A stretch of 64,000 nucleotides of DNA from Bog-473 sp963766995 (GTDB lineage: Bacteria > Actinomycetota > Acidimicrobiia > Acidimicrobiales > RAAP-2): assembly GCA_963766995.1 (NCBI GenBank), contig CAVYCE010000003.1, positions 868,001 through 932,000 on the forward strand, in the 5' to 3' direction. Both the position numbers and the translations under genes were made by a program. A model generated the notes under the pieces. It was given only the letters and a program-made list of their open reading frames with translations, was not told where the DNA came from and searched no databases. Each line of letters starts with the position of its first letter. Positions within the stretch are counted from its first letter, which is position 1. Shown here one piece after another: positions 43,803-51,688 of the stretch.

Positions 43803-46060
43803 CGAATACGAGCCGGGGCCCTATCGAGCGGGCGCTGCGCCGGTTGGCCGGGATCACCACGTCGCATCGCGAGGGCATCCTCGTCGTTACCGGTCTCTTG
43901 GTCATTGTGGCGGCCCTCTTCGGCGGCAACGTCGAGTCCAAGTTGTCCCAGGGCGGCTTCGACGCGCCATCAGAGCAATCAGTGCACGCCGCTGATGTCT
44001 TGTCATCCGAATTCCACAATGGATCGGACAACATCATCGTGCTGGTGCATGCCACCTCGGGCACGGTCGACAGCGCCCAAGTCGCAGCAGCTGGACGTGC
44101 ACTGACTGAGCGCTTGGCCGAGCAGCCACATATGGCCAATGTCATGTCCTATTGGAGCCTGGGATCCCTACCCATACTGCGCACCGACAACAAAGCCACT
44201 GCGCTCGTCGTCGGCCGCATCATTGGCGACCAGAACCAAGTGGTGCAGCGGGAGCCAGTGATCGCGAAGGCGCTGAGCCATCTCAGTGGACCCATATCCA
44301 TTCAGGTCGGCGGATTCGGCGCCGCCTTCCATGAGGTCAACACCGTGGTGGAGCACGATCTCCTTCGCGTCGAAGCGTTCGCCGTGCCAGTGACGCTGCT
44401 CCTGCTGCTCTTCGTGTTCGGTTCTCTCGTCTCTGCTGCCATGCCGCTGACTATCGGAGGCGTCGCTGTCGTCGGCACCCTCCTCGCCCTGCGAGTGCTC
44501 AACGGCATCACGCCCGTCTCGGTCTTCGCCGTCAACCTCACCACTGTCATGGGCCTCGGCTTGGCCATCGACTACAGCTTGTTCATTGTCAGCCGGTTCC
44601 GAGAGGAACTGGCCGCAGGGCGTGACGTGAATTCTGCCCTTGAGGAGACGCTGGCCCATGCTGGTCGAACCGTCGCCGGCAGCGCCCTCACCGTCACTGC
44701 GGCCGTCAGTGCCTTGCTGGTCTTCCCGTTGATGTTCCTCCGCTCCTTTGCCTACGCAGGCATGGCCGTCAGCCTCTTAGCTGGAGCGGCGGCTCTCATT
44801 GTGCTTCCCGCCGTTCTCTCGCTCTTAGGCCATCGGATCAACGCGCTCACCGTGTGGCACCGGTCCGTGCGACCGCCCACCATTGGCTTCTGGTCCAAGA
44901 CCGCTCGTGCCGTTATGCGACGGCCCGTCATGGTCTTCCTCGGTATGGCGGCCGTCCTACTGCTTGTGGCGTCTCCGTTCGCCCACATTCGATTGGGCTA
45001 TCTCGATGATCGGGTTCTCTCCCCTAGCGATCAGGTGCGCGTTGTCAACGACACGCTTCGCTCCGACTTCGGACAGGGGCAGGGGGACGCACTCCAAGTG
45101 GTCGCCCCCTCTACGGATGGCTCCACCAAAAAACAGCAAGCCGCCTACGCAGCCCATCTCTCGAACCTTCCCGACGTAGAGCGGGTGGACTCGGCCGGCG
45201 GCGTGTACTTCCACGGCGTTGACGTGGGCGGTCCCGCCAATTATTTGGCCCAGTTCAGCGACTCCAACGGCACCTGGTACTCCGTGATCCCGGTTGGCGA
45301 CGGCCTCAATGACTCCGGCGTGCACCTGGTCGATGCCATCCGAGCTGGCGCTCATCCATTTCCCGTTCTCGTGGGAGGGCTCCCGGCCGGCTTCGTCGAT
45401 TCCACCGGTGTCATCGACCACTACATGCCGCTGGCTCTCTTGCTGGTCGCAGGCTTTACGTTCCTACTGTTGCTTTTCCTGTTCCGAAGTTTCTTCATTC
45501 CATTCAAGGCGTTGGTCCTGAGTTTGCTCAGTCTGGGCGCCACGTTCGGGCTCATGGTGTGGATTTTCCAAGAAGGCCATTTCGCCCGCACTCTCGACTT
45601 CACCCCTACAGGAACAATCGTCGACACCATGCCGGTACTCATGTTCTGCGTGGCCTTCGGACTCTCCATGGACTACGAAGTTTTCCTCCTATCCCGAATG
45701 AAGGAACTCCACGACGCCGGAGCCAGCAACGAGGACGCCATAGCCGGCGGGCTTCAGCACACTGGACGAATAATCACCGCAGCCTCACTTCTGATGAGCA
45801 TCGTCTTCGTGGGCCTTGTCACCAGTGGCATCGCCTTCATTAAGCTGTTCGCCCTGGGCCTCACTGTGGCCGTGCTCCTCGATGCCTTTGTCATTCGAGG
45901 CGTCCTCGTACCAGCCTTAATGAAGCTGGCCGGCAATGCTGCGTGGTGGGCTCCTCGATTCTTGAGACCACCACCGACTCCCATCCCTATGGATGAGCGA
46001 TTCCCTCGCGTGAAGGACCATCTTCCCGATGGATCCGACCAGCTCCTTCCCACGTCCTGA
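43781..46060 (+). CDS. MMPL/RND family transporter
   Basis: The 759-residue product has the two-half MMPL architecture. TM1 near residue 40 is followed by an extracytoplasmic loop and a helix bundle with GLGLAIDYSLFIVSRFREEL. A second loop and second bundle with FGLSMDYEVFLLSRMKELHD follow. The paired Asp-Tyr motifs are the proton-relay signature of the family. Size and absence of a long C-terminal tail are like Mmpl proteins of the YdfJ type, exporting lipids or drugs. ATG at 43781 coincides with the predicted transcription start, so the message is probably leaderless. It is controlled by the divergent TetR-type regulator. Confidence 0.9.
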   Translation: MSTYSEYANTSRGPIERALRRLAGITTSHREGILVVTGLLVIVAALFGGNVESKLSQGGFDAPSEQSVHAADVLSSEFHNGSDNIIVLVHATSGTVDSAQVAAAGRALTERLAEQPHMANVMSYWSLGSLPILRTDNKATALVVGRIIGDQNQVVQREPVIAKALSHLSGPISIQVGGFGAAFHEVNTVVEHDLLRVEAFAVPVTLLLLLFVFGSLVSAAMPLTIGGVAVVGTLLALRVLNGITPVSVFAVNLTTVMGLGLAIDYSLFIVSRFREELAAGRDVNSALEETLAHAGRTVAGSALTVTAAVSALLVFPLMFLRSFAYAGMAVSLLAGAAALIVLPAVLSLLGHRINALTVWHRSVRPPTIGFWSKTARAVMRRPVMVFLGMAAVLLLVASPFAHIRLGYLDDRVLSPSDQVRVVNDTLRSDFGQGQGDALQVVAPSTDGSTKKQQAAYAAHLSNLPDVERVDSAGGVYFHGVDVGGPANYLAQFSDSNGTWYSVIPVGDGLNDSGVHLVDAIRAGAHPFPVLVGGLPAGFVDSTGVIDHYMPLALLLVAGFTFLLLLFLFRSFFIPFKALVLSLLSLGATFGLMVWIFQEGHFARTLDFTPTGTIVDTMPVLMFCVAFGLSMDYEVFLLSRMKELHDAGASNEDAIAGGLQHTGRIITAASLLMSIVFVGLVTSGIAFIKLFALGLTVAVLLDAFVIRGVLVPALMKLAGNAAWWAPRFLRPPPTPIPMDERFPRVKDHLPDGSDQLLPTS

Positions 46061-46080
46061 GTAGTCCCCCACAACGACAG

Positions 46081-46112
46081 AGGGCTGGACCGGTATGAAC
46101 CGATCCAGCCCT
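46081..46112. terminator. Stem-loop between mmpL and flp-1 (family copy 1)
   Basis: AGGGCTGGA and TCCAGCCCT at the ends pair, with CGGT/ACCG continuing the stem across one mismatch. It lies 20 bp past the mmpL stop and 89 bp past the flp-1 stop on the other strand, so it can end both. It is related in sequence to the hairpins at 46572 and 47068. Confidence 0.65.
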
Positions 46113-46200
46113 GCGGTCGCCCCGTATTGGGAAGGGGGAACTTTCCCTCAAGGAGATCTTGTCTCCACCCATTCGGGATAACGCTCCAGCTACACGTGCC

Positions 46201-46425
46201 TTACGGGCAGTTCGCCACTCCCGAAACACAGTTGTTGGCGTTAGTGAAGAGGTTGCTAATGCTGGTGCCCAGCAGTCCCACGGCTACCACTGCCACAATG
46301 GCAATCAAGCCGACCAGAAGCGCGTACTCCACCATTGAAGCACCACGCTCGGAACGGGCCCGACCCAGCAGCGCCGTGTGGGCTCCGCGAACCGCAACGT
46401 ATGCCTGGAAAAACAACTCAGTCAT
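46201..46425 (-). CDS. Flp/Fap family type IVb pilin, copy 1
   Basis: The 74-residue prepilin has a 26-28 residue leader and the class-defining stretch RSERGASMVEYALLVGLIAIV. Cleavage after Gly (G/ASMVEY) would leave Glu at position 5 of mature pilin. A short C-terminus has a cysteine pair (NNCVSGVANC), possibly disulfide-bonded. It is the major-subunit type of Tad pili. GAGAGAGGGGA precedes the ATG. It has its own upstream 18-bp box (46513-46530) and downstream hairpin (46081-46112). Confidence 0.93.
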   Translation of the reverse strand: MTELFFQAYVAVRGAHTALLGRARSERGASMVEYALLVGLIAIVAVVAVGLLGTSISNLFTNANNCVSGVANCP

Positions 46426-46512
46426 CTCAATCCCCTCTCTCTGCCAAACCTCCTGCTACTCCGAAGGCTTGGCTCTCCAATTCCATTGTCGGTTGAAGCA
46501 TCCGCAGGGTCC

Positions 46513-46530
46513 ATAGGCCATTTGGCCTAT
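46513..46530. promoter_or_regulatory. Tad-locus 18-bp box, copy a (perfect palindrome)
   Basis: ATAGGCCA-TT-TGGCCTAT is a perfect palindrome 88 bp upstream of flp-1. It belongs to a six-member set (also at 47010, 47531, 48153, 53889, 53940), all sharing ATAGG, C at position 7 and TT at 9-10. Probably the binding site of a regulator of the Tad locus. Confidence 0.7.
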
Positions 46531-46571
46531 TCGAACCGAAGACCGCTCTGAACCTGACTCCCGACGCGAAG

Positions 46572-46605
46572 CAGGGCTGAATCGGACTAAGCCGACCCAG
46601 CCCTG
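46572..46605 (-). terminator. Stem-loop downstream of flp-2 (family copy 2)
   Basis: CAGGGCTG...CAGCCCTG with ATCGG/CCGAC extending the stem. It sits 88 bp past the flp-2 stop and before the flp-1 box. It is near-identical to the hairpin at 47068-47101, including the preceding CGCGAAG. Confidence 0.65.
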
Positions 46606-46692
46606 ACTTCAACTCACTCAGAAGATTCAGCTTCATCGTGAAACTGCACTTCAAGCGACTGCAACGACGAGTCGTCACAGGACCTTTCATGA

Positions 46693-46917
46693 CTATGGGC
46701 AGTTCGCCAATCCCGAAACACAGTTGTTGGCATTGCTGAAGAGACCACTGATGCCGTGCCCAAGAGCAGACACTGCCACGACCGCAACAATCGCGATCAG
46801 TCCGACAAGGAGTGCGTACTCCACCATTGAAGCACCACGCTCGCTGCGGGCGCGCTGTGCAAGATTGCTGTGAGCAGTCTGCACAGCAAAGTAAGCGCTC
46901 ATAAATAGTTCAGTCAT
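46693..46917 (-). CDS. Flp/Fap family type IVb pilin, copy 2
   Basis: The 74-residue prepilin is nearly the same as its two neighbours: MTELFMSAYFAVQTAHSN leader, RSERGASMVEYALLVGLIAI core and the C-terminal NNCVSGLANC pair. ATG at 46917 is preceded by GAGGGGGA; the frame is open to 46977 but the extra 20 residues are not shared with the other copies. It has its own upstream box (47010-47027) and downstream hairpin (46572-46605), as part of a tandem triplication. Confidence 0.93.
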   Translation of the reverse strand: MTELFMSAYFAVQTAHSNLAQRARSERGASMVEYALLVGLIAIVAVVAVSALGHGISGLFSNANNCVSGLANCP

Positions 46918-46960
46918 TCGATTCCCCCTCATAGTCAAGTGTCCGGAAGTTATTTTCCGA

Positions 46961-46975
46961 CCATTTGATGTTCCC
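46961..46975 (-). promoter_or_regulatory. Shared core-promoter block upstream of flp-2
   Basis: On the minus strand GGGAACATCAAATGG is identical to the block at 47482-47496 upstream of flp-3. In both cases it begins 34 bp from the 18-bp box. Conservation in otherwise diverged spacers suggests the core promoter or transcription start region. Confidence 0.45.
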
Positions 46976-47009
46976 AAATTGATTCTCGCAGCGAGCGATC
47001 AGGAATTCC

Positions 47010-47027
47010 ATAGGCCATTGGACCCAT
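47010..47027. promoter_or_regulatory. Tad-locus 18-bp box, copy b
   Basis: ATAGGCCATTGGACCCAT lies 93 bp upstream of the flp-2 start. The left half is identical to copy a; the right half is degenerate. Confidence 0.65.
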
Positions 47028-47067
47028 TCGCTCGGATGAACAATTGCAACTGACCCCACACGCGAAG

Positions 47068-47101
47068 CAGGGCTGAATCGGACACTGCCGATCCAGCCCT
47101 G
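47068..47101 (-). terminator. Stem-loop downstream of flp-3 (family copy 3)
   Basis: CAGGGCTG at 47068-47075 pairs with CAGCCCTG at 47094-47101, extended by ATCGG/CCGAT. It lies 104 bp past the flp-3 stop. It is the same family as the hairpins after flp-1 and flp-2. Confidence 0.65.
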
Positions 47102-47204
47102 CCTTCACTCCGCTTCACTCAGATGGTTTGGCTCTTGAGTGAGTTGCCGTTAATACGCATTAGTTAGTCTCTGCGACGATATTTCGAGGCAGCAGACTCA
47201 GCGA

Positions 47205-47438
47205 CTATGGGCAGGTACCAACGCCGCCATTACCGGAAATGCAGTTATTGGCGTTGGTGAACAAGTTGCTGATCCCGTGGCCGAGAGCAGACACCGCCAC
47301 AACGGCGACGATTGCGATCAGCCCGACGAGGAGCGCATATTCCACCATTGACGCTCCTCGCTCGCTGTGAACACGCTGCACCAGCTTGCTGTGAGCACCC
47401 TGCACGGCAAAGTAGGCGTGCATAAACACTTCAGTCAT
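47205..47438 (-). CDS. Flp/Fap family type IVb pilin, copy 3
   Basis: The 77-residue prepilin has the leader MTEVFMHAYFAVQGAHSKL, core HSERGASMVEYALLVGLIAI and a slightly longer C-terminus with NNCISGNGGVGTC. Because the mature helices of the three copies are almost identical and leaders and tips differ, the copies may give pili of varied tip chemistry or dosage (inference). It has its own box (47531-47548) and hairpin, and is first downstream of the LuxR-type gene. Confidence 0.93.
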   Translation of the reverse strand: MTEVFMHAYFAVQGAHSKLVQRVHSERGASMVEYALLVGLIAIVAVVAVSALGHGISNLFTNANNCISGNGGVGTCP

Positions 47439-47481
47439 TCGTTTCCCCTCTCTTATTCAAATGTACGGACACTGTTTCCAT

Positions 47482-47496
47482 CCATTTGATGTTCCC
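47482..47496 (-). promoter_or_regulatory. Shared core-promoter block upstream of flp-3
   Basis: Identical 15-mer to that at 46961-46975 (GGGAACATCAAATGG on the minus strand), again 34 bp from the 18-bp box and 43 bp from the start codon. Confidence 0.45.
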
Positions 47497-47530
47497 GTTC
47501 TGATTGTGTCAGGAGGCATTCAGCGATTCC

Positions 47531-47548
47531 ATAGGTCGTTCGGACCAT
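47531..47548. promoter_or_regulatory. Tad-locus 18-bp box, copy c
   Basis: ATAGGTCGTTCGGACCAT lies 93 bp upstream of the flp-3 start, in the gap after the LuxR-type gene. Paired changes in both halves (GGTCG/CGGACC) keep the dyad symmetry, which argues for a functional site. Confidence 0.68.
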
Positions 47549-47559
47549 TTGCCCTCTCA

Positions 47560-48045
47560 TTACTCAATGCTGACGAGTCCCATAACCACAGCCCGAACCA
47601 GCGCTTGAGTTCGGTTTGTGACATCAAGCTTCTGAAAAATCGATGCCAAATGATTTTTGGTTGTCTTCTGGCTGATGTAGAGCCGCTCAGCGATCTCGCA
47701 GTTCGTCGCGCCTTCAGCAAGAAGTTGAATGACCTCGAGCTCCCGCTGAGTCAGTGACCACGGCCCAAATGGCTTGTCATCTCCACGAATGCACGTAGGC
47801 ACATATTGAGCCGGTACATTCGCTTCACCTGCAAGCTCAGGCCGTTGTGCCGTTCGATCGTCGACTCCTCCAGACTGTGATCCCAGCACCTTGCCCATCG
47901 TTGGCGCCGAAATATCAACAAGTGCTCTGTACGGGTTCGTCACCGATACGTGCGAGTAATACACCCAGCTTGGTTGCTTCGTCAGTTCGGTGGTGACGGC
48001 ATACGGCGCCGCGTTCCACCTGACGGCAGTTGCCACGTTGCTCAT
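47560..48045 (-). CDS. LuxR-type HTH regulator without receiver domain
   Basis: The 161-residue product has a C-terminal LuxR/FixJ DNA-binding domain (about 98-158: SLTQRELEVIQLLAEGATNCEIAERLYISQKTTKNHLASIFQKL). The N-terminal 95 residues do not look like a phospho-receiver or an autoinducer domain and are low in recognisable motifs. ATG at 48045 follows AAGGGGG. It is embedded between the tad genes and the flp pilins, and has the locus-specific 18-bp box 108 bp upstream of its own start. That makes it the prime candidate for the box-binding, self-regulating activator (inference). Confidence 0.85.
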   Translation of the reverse strand: MSNVATAVRWNAAPYAVTTELTKQPSWVYYSHVSVTNPYRALVDISAPTMGKVLGSQSGGVDDRTAQRPELAGEANVPAQYVPTCIRGDDKPFGPWSLTQRELEVIQLLAEGATNCEIAERLYISQKTTKNHLASIFQKLDVTNRTQALVRAVVMGLVSIE

Positions 48046-48152
48046 GGTCCCCCTTCGACTCAATCCAGCACGACTGCCGGATTGAGTCCTCCATTCCCGC
48101 CCTTGTCGGACGGGGTTCCCATGGGCAGTGTACGCCTCACATTTAGAGCGAA

Positions 48153-48170
48153 ATAGGCCTTTTGACCTGC
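48153..48170. promoter_or_regulatory. Tad-locus 18-bp box, copy e
   Basis: ATAGGCCTTTTGACCTGC lies 108 bp upstream of the LuxR-type gene. The left half fits the consensus fully; the right half keeps GACC. Confidence 0.58.
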
Positions 48171-48240
48171 GCACCTGCGCTACTACCGGTCAGCAATCGT
48201 TCCGCAACCAATCACCCGAAAACGGCAAATCGTTAGCGCC

Positions 48241-49170
48241 TTATTGATGAAACACGGCTCGCATCGGACCTACCAGAGGGCCAACGACTAGGACCATGAT
48301 GGCCGGCAAAAAGCAAAAAGCCAGTGGAAACAAGATCTTGACCGGCACTTTGGCGGCGCGTTCGCGAGCACGCTGGCGGCGCTTATCACGCATCTCATCC
48401 GCCTGTGCCTGAAGCACTCGGCCGATCGGCAGACCGAGTGCATCCGCCTGCGATAGCACCACGGCAAACGTCACCAGGTCATCGATGTCGGTACGGACCT
48501 TAAGATTCTCGAGAGCGTCGTGGCGCGAGAGACCCAGCTCCATTTCACGAAGCGTCAGCCTGAGCTCGTCGCACACCGCAGAATTGAAATGGGAACACGA
48601 CACCTGCATAGCTTGTTCGAGGCCGAGTCCTGCAGCCACTGAAATCGTCATCAGATCGAGAACATCAGGTAGATCCTTTGTCACTTCATCGAATCTCGAA
48701 GACACCCGATGGCGCAACCAATACACGGGACCTGCCGCGCCAATTATCGGTAAAAGAACCAGGAGTGCTACGCCAATTTTGCTACCACCCACGCCTGTGG
48801 CCAGCGATATCAGACCGATCGCCAGTCCGATGAGGACGCTGGATACTTGCAGCGCCACAAACTCCTCTGCCCGGACAGAACCTGTAAGCCCCGCCTTAAG
48901 AAGATCAGCATGGACTCTATCGATGTCCCGAGACGGATAGAGCCTCGACAGCGTGTGACGTATCCGCTGCGCTGTGGGACCGAAGATCCGATTGACCAGC
49001 GGCGTCTGCACCCGGTCAGGAAGAACGGTCTCGAGCACATTTAGGTCAGCTTCATTTCCGAGCGTCCGAATGAATTCGAGTTGCCGTTCTGCTTGGTGGG
49101 AACGCCGTGCGGCCCAGATGACCCCGCCAACACCGGCCAGCATTAGAACTAATCCAATTTCAACACTCAT
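48241..49170 (-). CDS. tadC: Tad pilus inner-membrane platform protein TadC
   Basis: The 309-residue product is a type II secretion F-domain protein: a first helix near 3-23, a cytosolic region, and central helices (VSSVLIGLAIGLISLATG, IGVALLVLLPIIGAAGPVYWL). The T2SSF signature is LPDVLDLMTISVAAGLGLEQAM with GLPIGRVLQAQADEMRDKRRQRARE, and a last helix pair follows. TadB and TadC together form the platform for pilus assembly. ATG at 49170 follows GGGGGAG; the seven-codon extension is rejected. Last gene of the cpaB-tadC operon. Confidence 0.92.
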   Translation of the reverse strand: MSVEIGLVLMLAGVGGVIWAARRSHQAERQLEFIRTLGNEADLNVLETVLPDRVQTPLVNRIFGPTAQRIRHTLSRLYPSRDIDRVHADLLKAGLTGSVRAEEFVALQVSSVLIGLAIGLISLATGVGGSKIGVALLVLLPIIGAAGPVYWLRHRVSSRFDEVTKDLPDVLDLMTISVAAGLGLEQAMQVSCSHFNSAVCDELRLTLREMELGLSRHDALENLKVRTDIDDLVTFAVVLSQADALGLPIGRVLQAQADEMRDKRRQRARERAAKVPVKILFPLAFCFLPAIMVLVVGPLVGPMRAVFHQ

Positions 49171-49187
49171 AACGTTTTCTCCCCCGA

Positions 49188-50180
49188 TCAAACTTCGATA
49201 TTGACCATTTTGCGGACGATCCAGTAGCCGAATGCCATGAGTCCCGCGGTGAAAATCAGGGCAACTAGCCCAGCTCCGTGGTACATGGGCTTCAGATACC
49301 CCGGGTCCGTCGTCGAGATGGAGAATCCAATGAAGATGGGTAGTGCAAAGAGGACATATCCAGAGACGCGCCCTTCGGCCGAAAGTGTCTGTACCTCCCT
49401 GCGAACTTCCTGCCTCGATCTCATGAACTCAGCCAGTGTGTGCAGAATCGGGGCCAAACGACCACCGGTGGATTGCTGAATCCGCACAGCTTCAACGGCC
49501 CACTTGAGATCATCGATTCCCGAGCGTTCGGCCATGTTCTCCAAGGCCAGGACCAGATCGGATCCAACTGCCACCTCGGCCATGACTCGATTCAGTTCCT
49601 CCGAAAGAGGAGCACGCGCATCGTGCCGGTACATATCAATGGCGCGTTGAAAGGTCTGCCCACCTTCGACCGAGGCGGCCATGAGCGAAAGAGCATCGGG
49701 TAATTGAGCCTGGAGTTTCTTTGTGCGCTTTCGAGTACGGAATTTAGGGATCTTCCAGGCGCCTACCAGAGCGAGTAGCGCACCGCCAACGCCGGCGAGA
49801 GGCGACCCGATCACGTATGCACCAATGAATCCCATTACGAGCGCACCAACCGTAGTCATGACGAGGTATTCGCCGGATCGCAACGGAATAGCTGCCCGTT
49901 CGAGACGCTGTTCCAAAACGCCCCGCGTGTCCAGTCGCCCGAAAGACTGACTGAGTCTGACCGACAATGCAGTGGTCTGGGTGTGAGGTGGAGCCTCTGA
50001 GATGACTTCTACTGGCACATTTGCGTCGCCCATCGTGTCGTCGAGGATTGACGCCAATGTTCGCTGCTTGCGGCGAACTCTGGTCAACATGGCGACGACC
50101 GTCAGTGACAGACCACCACCAACCAAAATGGCAGCAAGGGCTGCAGGGGTTACATCTGTGGCCAATCCGAACATGACCAT
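49188..50180 (-). CDS. tadB: Tad pilus inner-membrane platform protein TadB
   Basis: The roughly 330-residue product has an N-terminal helix and a cytosolic segment, then helices and the T2SSF domain with LPDALSLMAASVEGGQTFQRAIDMY, STGGRLAPILHTLAEFMRSRQEVRREV and C-terminal helices. It is paired with TadC. The start is ATG at 50180, overlapping the tadA TGA as TGATG; ATG at 50174 or GTG at 50183 are alternatives. Confidence 0.92.
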   Translation of the reverse strand: MVMFGLATDVTPAALAAILVGGGLSLTVVAMLTRVRRKQRTLASILDDTMGDANVPVEVISEAPPHTQTTALSVRLSQSFGRLDTRGVLEQRLERAAIPLRSGEYLVMTTVGALVMGFIGAYVIGSPLAGVGGALLALVGAWKIPKFRTRKRTKKLQAQLPDALSLMAASVEGGQTFQRAIDMYRHDARAPLSEELNRVMAEVAVGSDLVLALENMAERSGIDDLKWAVEAVRIQQSTGGRLAPILHTLAEFMRSRQEVRREVQTLSAEGRVSGYVLFALPIFIGFSISTTDPGYLKPMYHGAGLVALIFTAGLMAFGYWIVRKMVNIEV

Positions 50181-51688
50181 CACCTTCCGTCTCGACGGCG
50201 CTGATTGAGAATTTCGTAAAGGTCTTCCGAAGGAGGTTCAACCCGCCCCGGACGGGCAGGACGACGGGTCTTTTCGGATCGGGAGTTAGACACGTTGGCA
50301 AACGGGTCCGTCTCCGAACGGAACAATGAAGCGGGAACCGTCACACCATTGGACGCCAGTTCGTCGAGGATCTTCGGACGAAGCCCTGTCGCCACCAGAC
50401 GACCTGCGCCTTCTGCCGTCCCAACGCGATGAAAGATGTCCTGAAGAAGCACGGTGTCACCCTCCATCCCCTGCACCTCGGTAATGGAGGAGATCACTCT
50501 TGGGCCTTCAACGGTGCGCTGGAGCTGGACGATGAGGCCGACGGCCATCACGATTTGCTCCCTGATGGCACGCTGGGGGAGTTCAACTCCGCCCATCAAC
50601 ACCATGGTTTCCAGCCTGGCCAACACCTCCCGTGGGCTGTTGGCGTGCACAGTCGTCATGGATCCCGGATGGCCTGTGTTCATGGCTTGCAACATGTCCA
50701 GCGTCTCGGCGCCTCGACACTCACCGACGATGATCCGGTCGGGGCGCATTCGAAGGGAGTTGCGGACTAAATCGCGAATACGCACCTCACCGCTCCCTTC
50801 GGCGTTCGAAGGCCGAGATTCGAGCGTGACGGTGTGTTTGCCCTGAAGTTGGAGTTCAGCCGACTCTTCAATGGTGATAATTCGCTCATCACTAGGTATG
50901 AAGTCCGAGAGGACGTTGAGCATGGTGGTCTTACCTGTGGCAGTACCTCCAACGACAACCAGGCTGATCTTGGCCCGGACACATGCTTCGAGAAATACTG
51001 CGGCATCCATACTGACCGAGCCAAGGCCAATGAGGTCCTGCATACGCATGGGCTTTTCGGGAAACTTACGGATGGTCAGGACGGGTGCTTTGACGGCCAG
51101 CGGCGGAACGATGGCATTGATACGAGATCCATCAGCCAACCTCGCATCGACCATTGGAGATGATTCGTCCACTCGACGGCCGACCGCAGCCACCATTCGT
51201 TCGATGATCCGTCGATATTGCTCAGGAGAGTTGAACTCGATGTCGCTTTTGGTGATCTTTCCGGCTCGCTCTATCCAGATTTCATTGAAAGAGTTGCACA
51301 TGATTTCGGATATCGACCCGTCCGACAGCAGAGTTTCGATTGGGCCGTAGCCGAGAGAGTCCTCCAACATTTCGTCGACAAACCGTTGGCGCTCAATCGG
51401 TGATATCCCAATGTCTTCTCGCTCAAGGATTTCATTGACCTTTGAGCGAACCTTCGTTCGTAGTTCATCAGGAGGAAGGTCAGCCGATCCGGGTGCTACT
51501 TCAGACAGGACCATGAGCTGCACTTTTCGCTTTGACGTGGACCAAGCCTCGTCGTTGGCGGCGCGATCCGACACGCGTCGAGACCGGGACTTTGCGGCCA
51601 CCTTTGGTAGACCAGGCTTGGCGCTGGTCACCTCTGAATCGACATCGACCTCTTCAATGGCCGCGGCAAGCTTCTCGGTGAGATTCAT
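50180..51688 (-). CDS. tadA: Tad pilus assembly ATPase TadA/CpaF
   Basis: The 502-residue secretion ATPase has the CpaF-type N-terminal domain (DSLGYGPIETLLSDGSISEIM, VDARLADGSRINAIVPPLAVKAPVLTIRKF). Walker A is GGTATGKTT (247-255), followed by the Asp box ERIITIEESAEL, Walker B RPDRIIVGECRGAE and the His box MNTGHPGSMTTVHANSPRE. It powers Flp pilus polymerisation. ATG at 51688 overlaps the cpaE stop (ATGA). Confidence 0.96.
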   Translation of the reverse strand: MNLTEKLAAAIEEVDVDSEVTSAKPGLPKVAAKSRSRRVSDRAANDEAWSTSKRKVQLMVLSEVAPGSADLPPDELRTKVRSKVNEILEREDIGISPIERQRFVDEMLEDSLGYGPIETLLSDGSISEIMCNSFNEIWIERAGKITKSDIEFNSPEQYRRIIERMVAAVGRRVDESSPMVDARLADGSRINAIVPPLAVKAPVLTIRKFPEKPMRMQDLIGLGSVSMDAAVFLEACVRAKISLVVVGGTATGKTTMLNVLSDFIPSDERIITIEESAELQLQGKHTVTLESRPSNAEGSGEVRIRDLVRNSLRMRPDRIIVGECRGAETLDMLQAMNTGHPGSMTTVHANSPREVLARLETMVLMGGVELPQRAIREQIVMAVGLIVQLQRTVEGPRVISSITEVQGMEGDTVLLQDIFHRVGTAEGAGRLVATGLRPKILDELASNGVTVPASLFRSETDPFANVSNSRSEKTRRPARPGRVEPPSEDLYEILNQRRRDGR

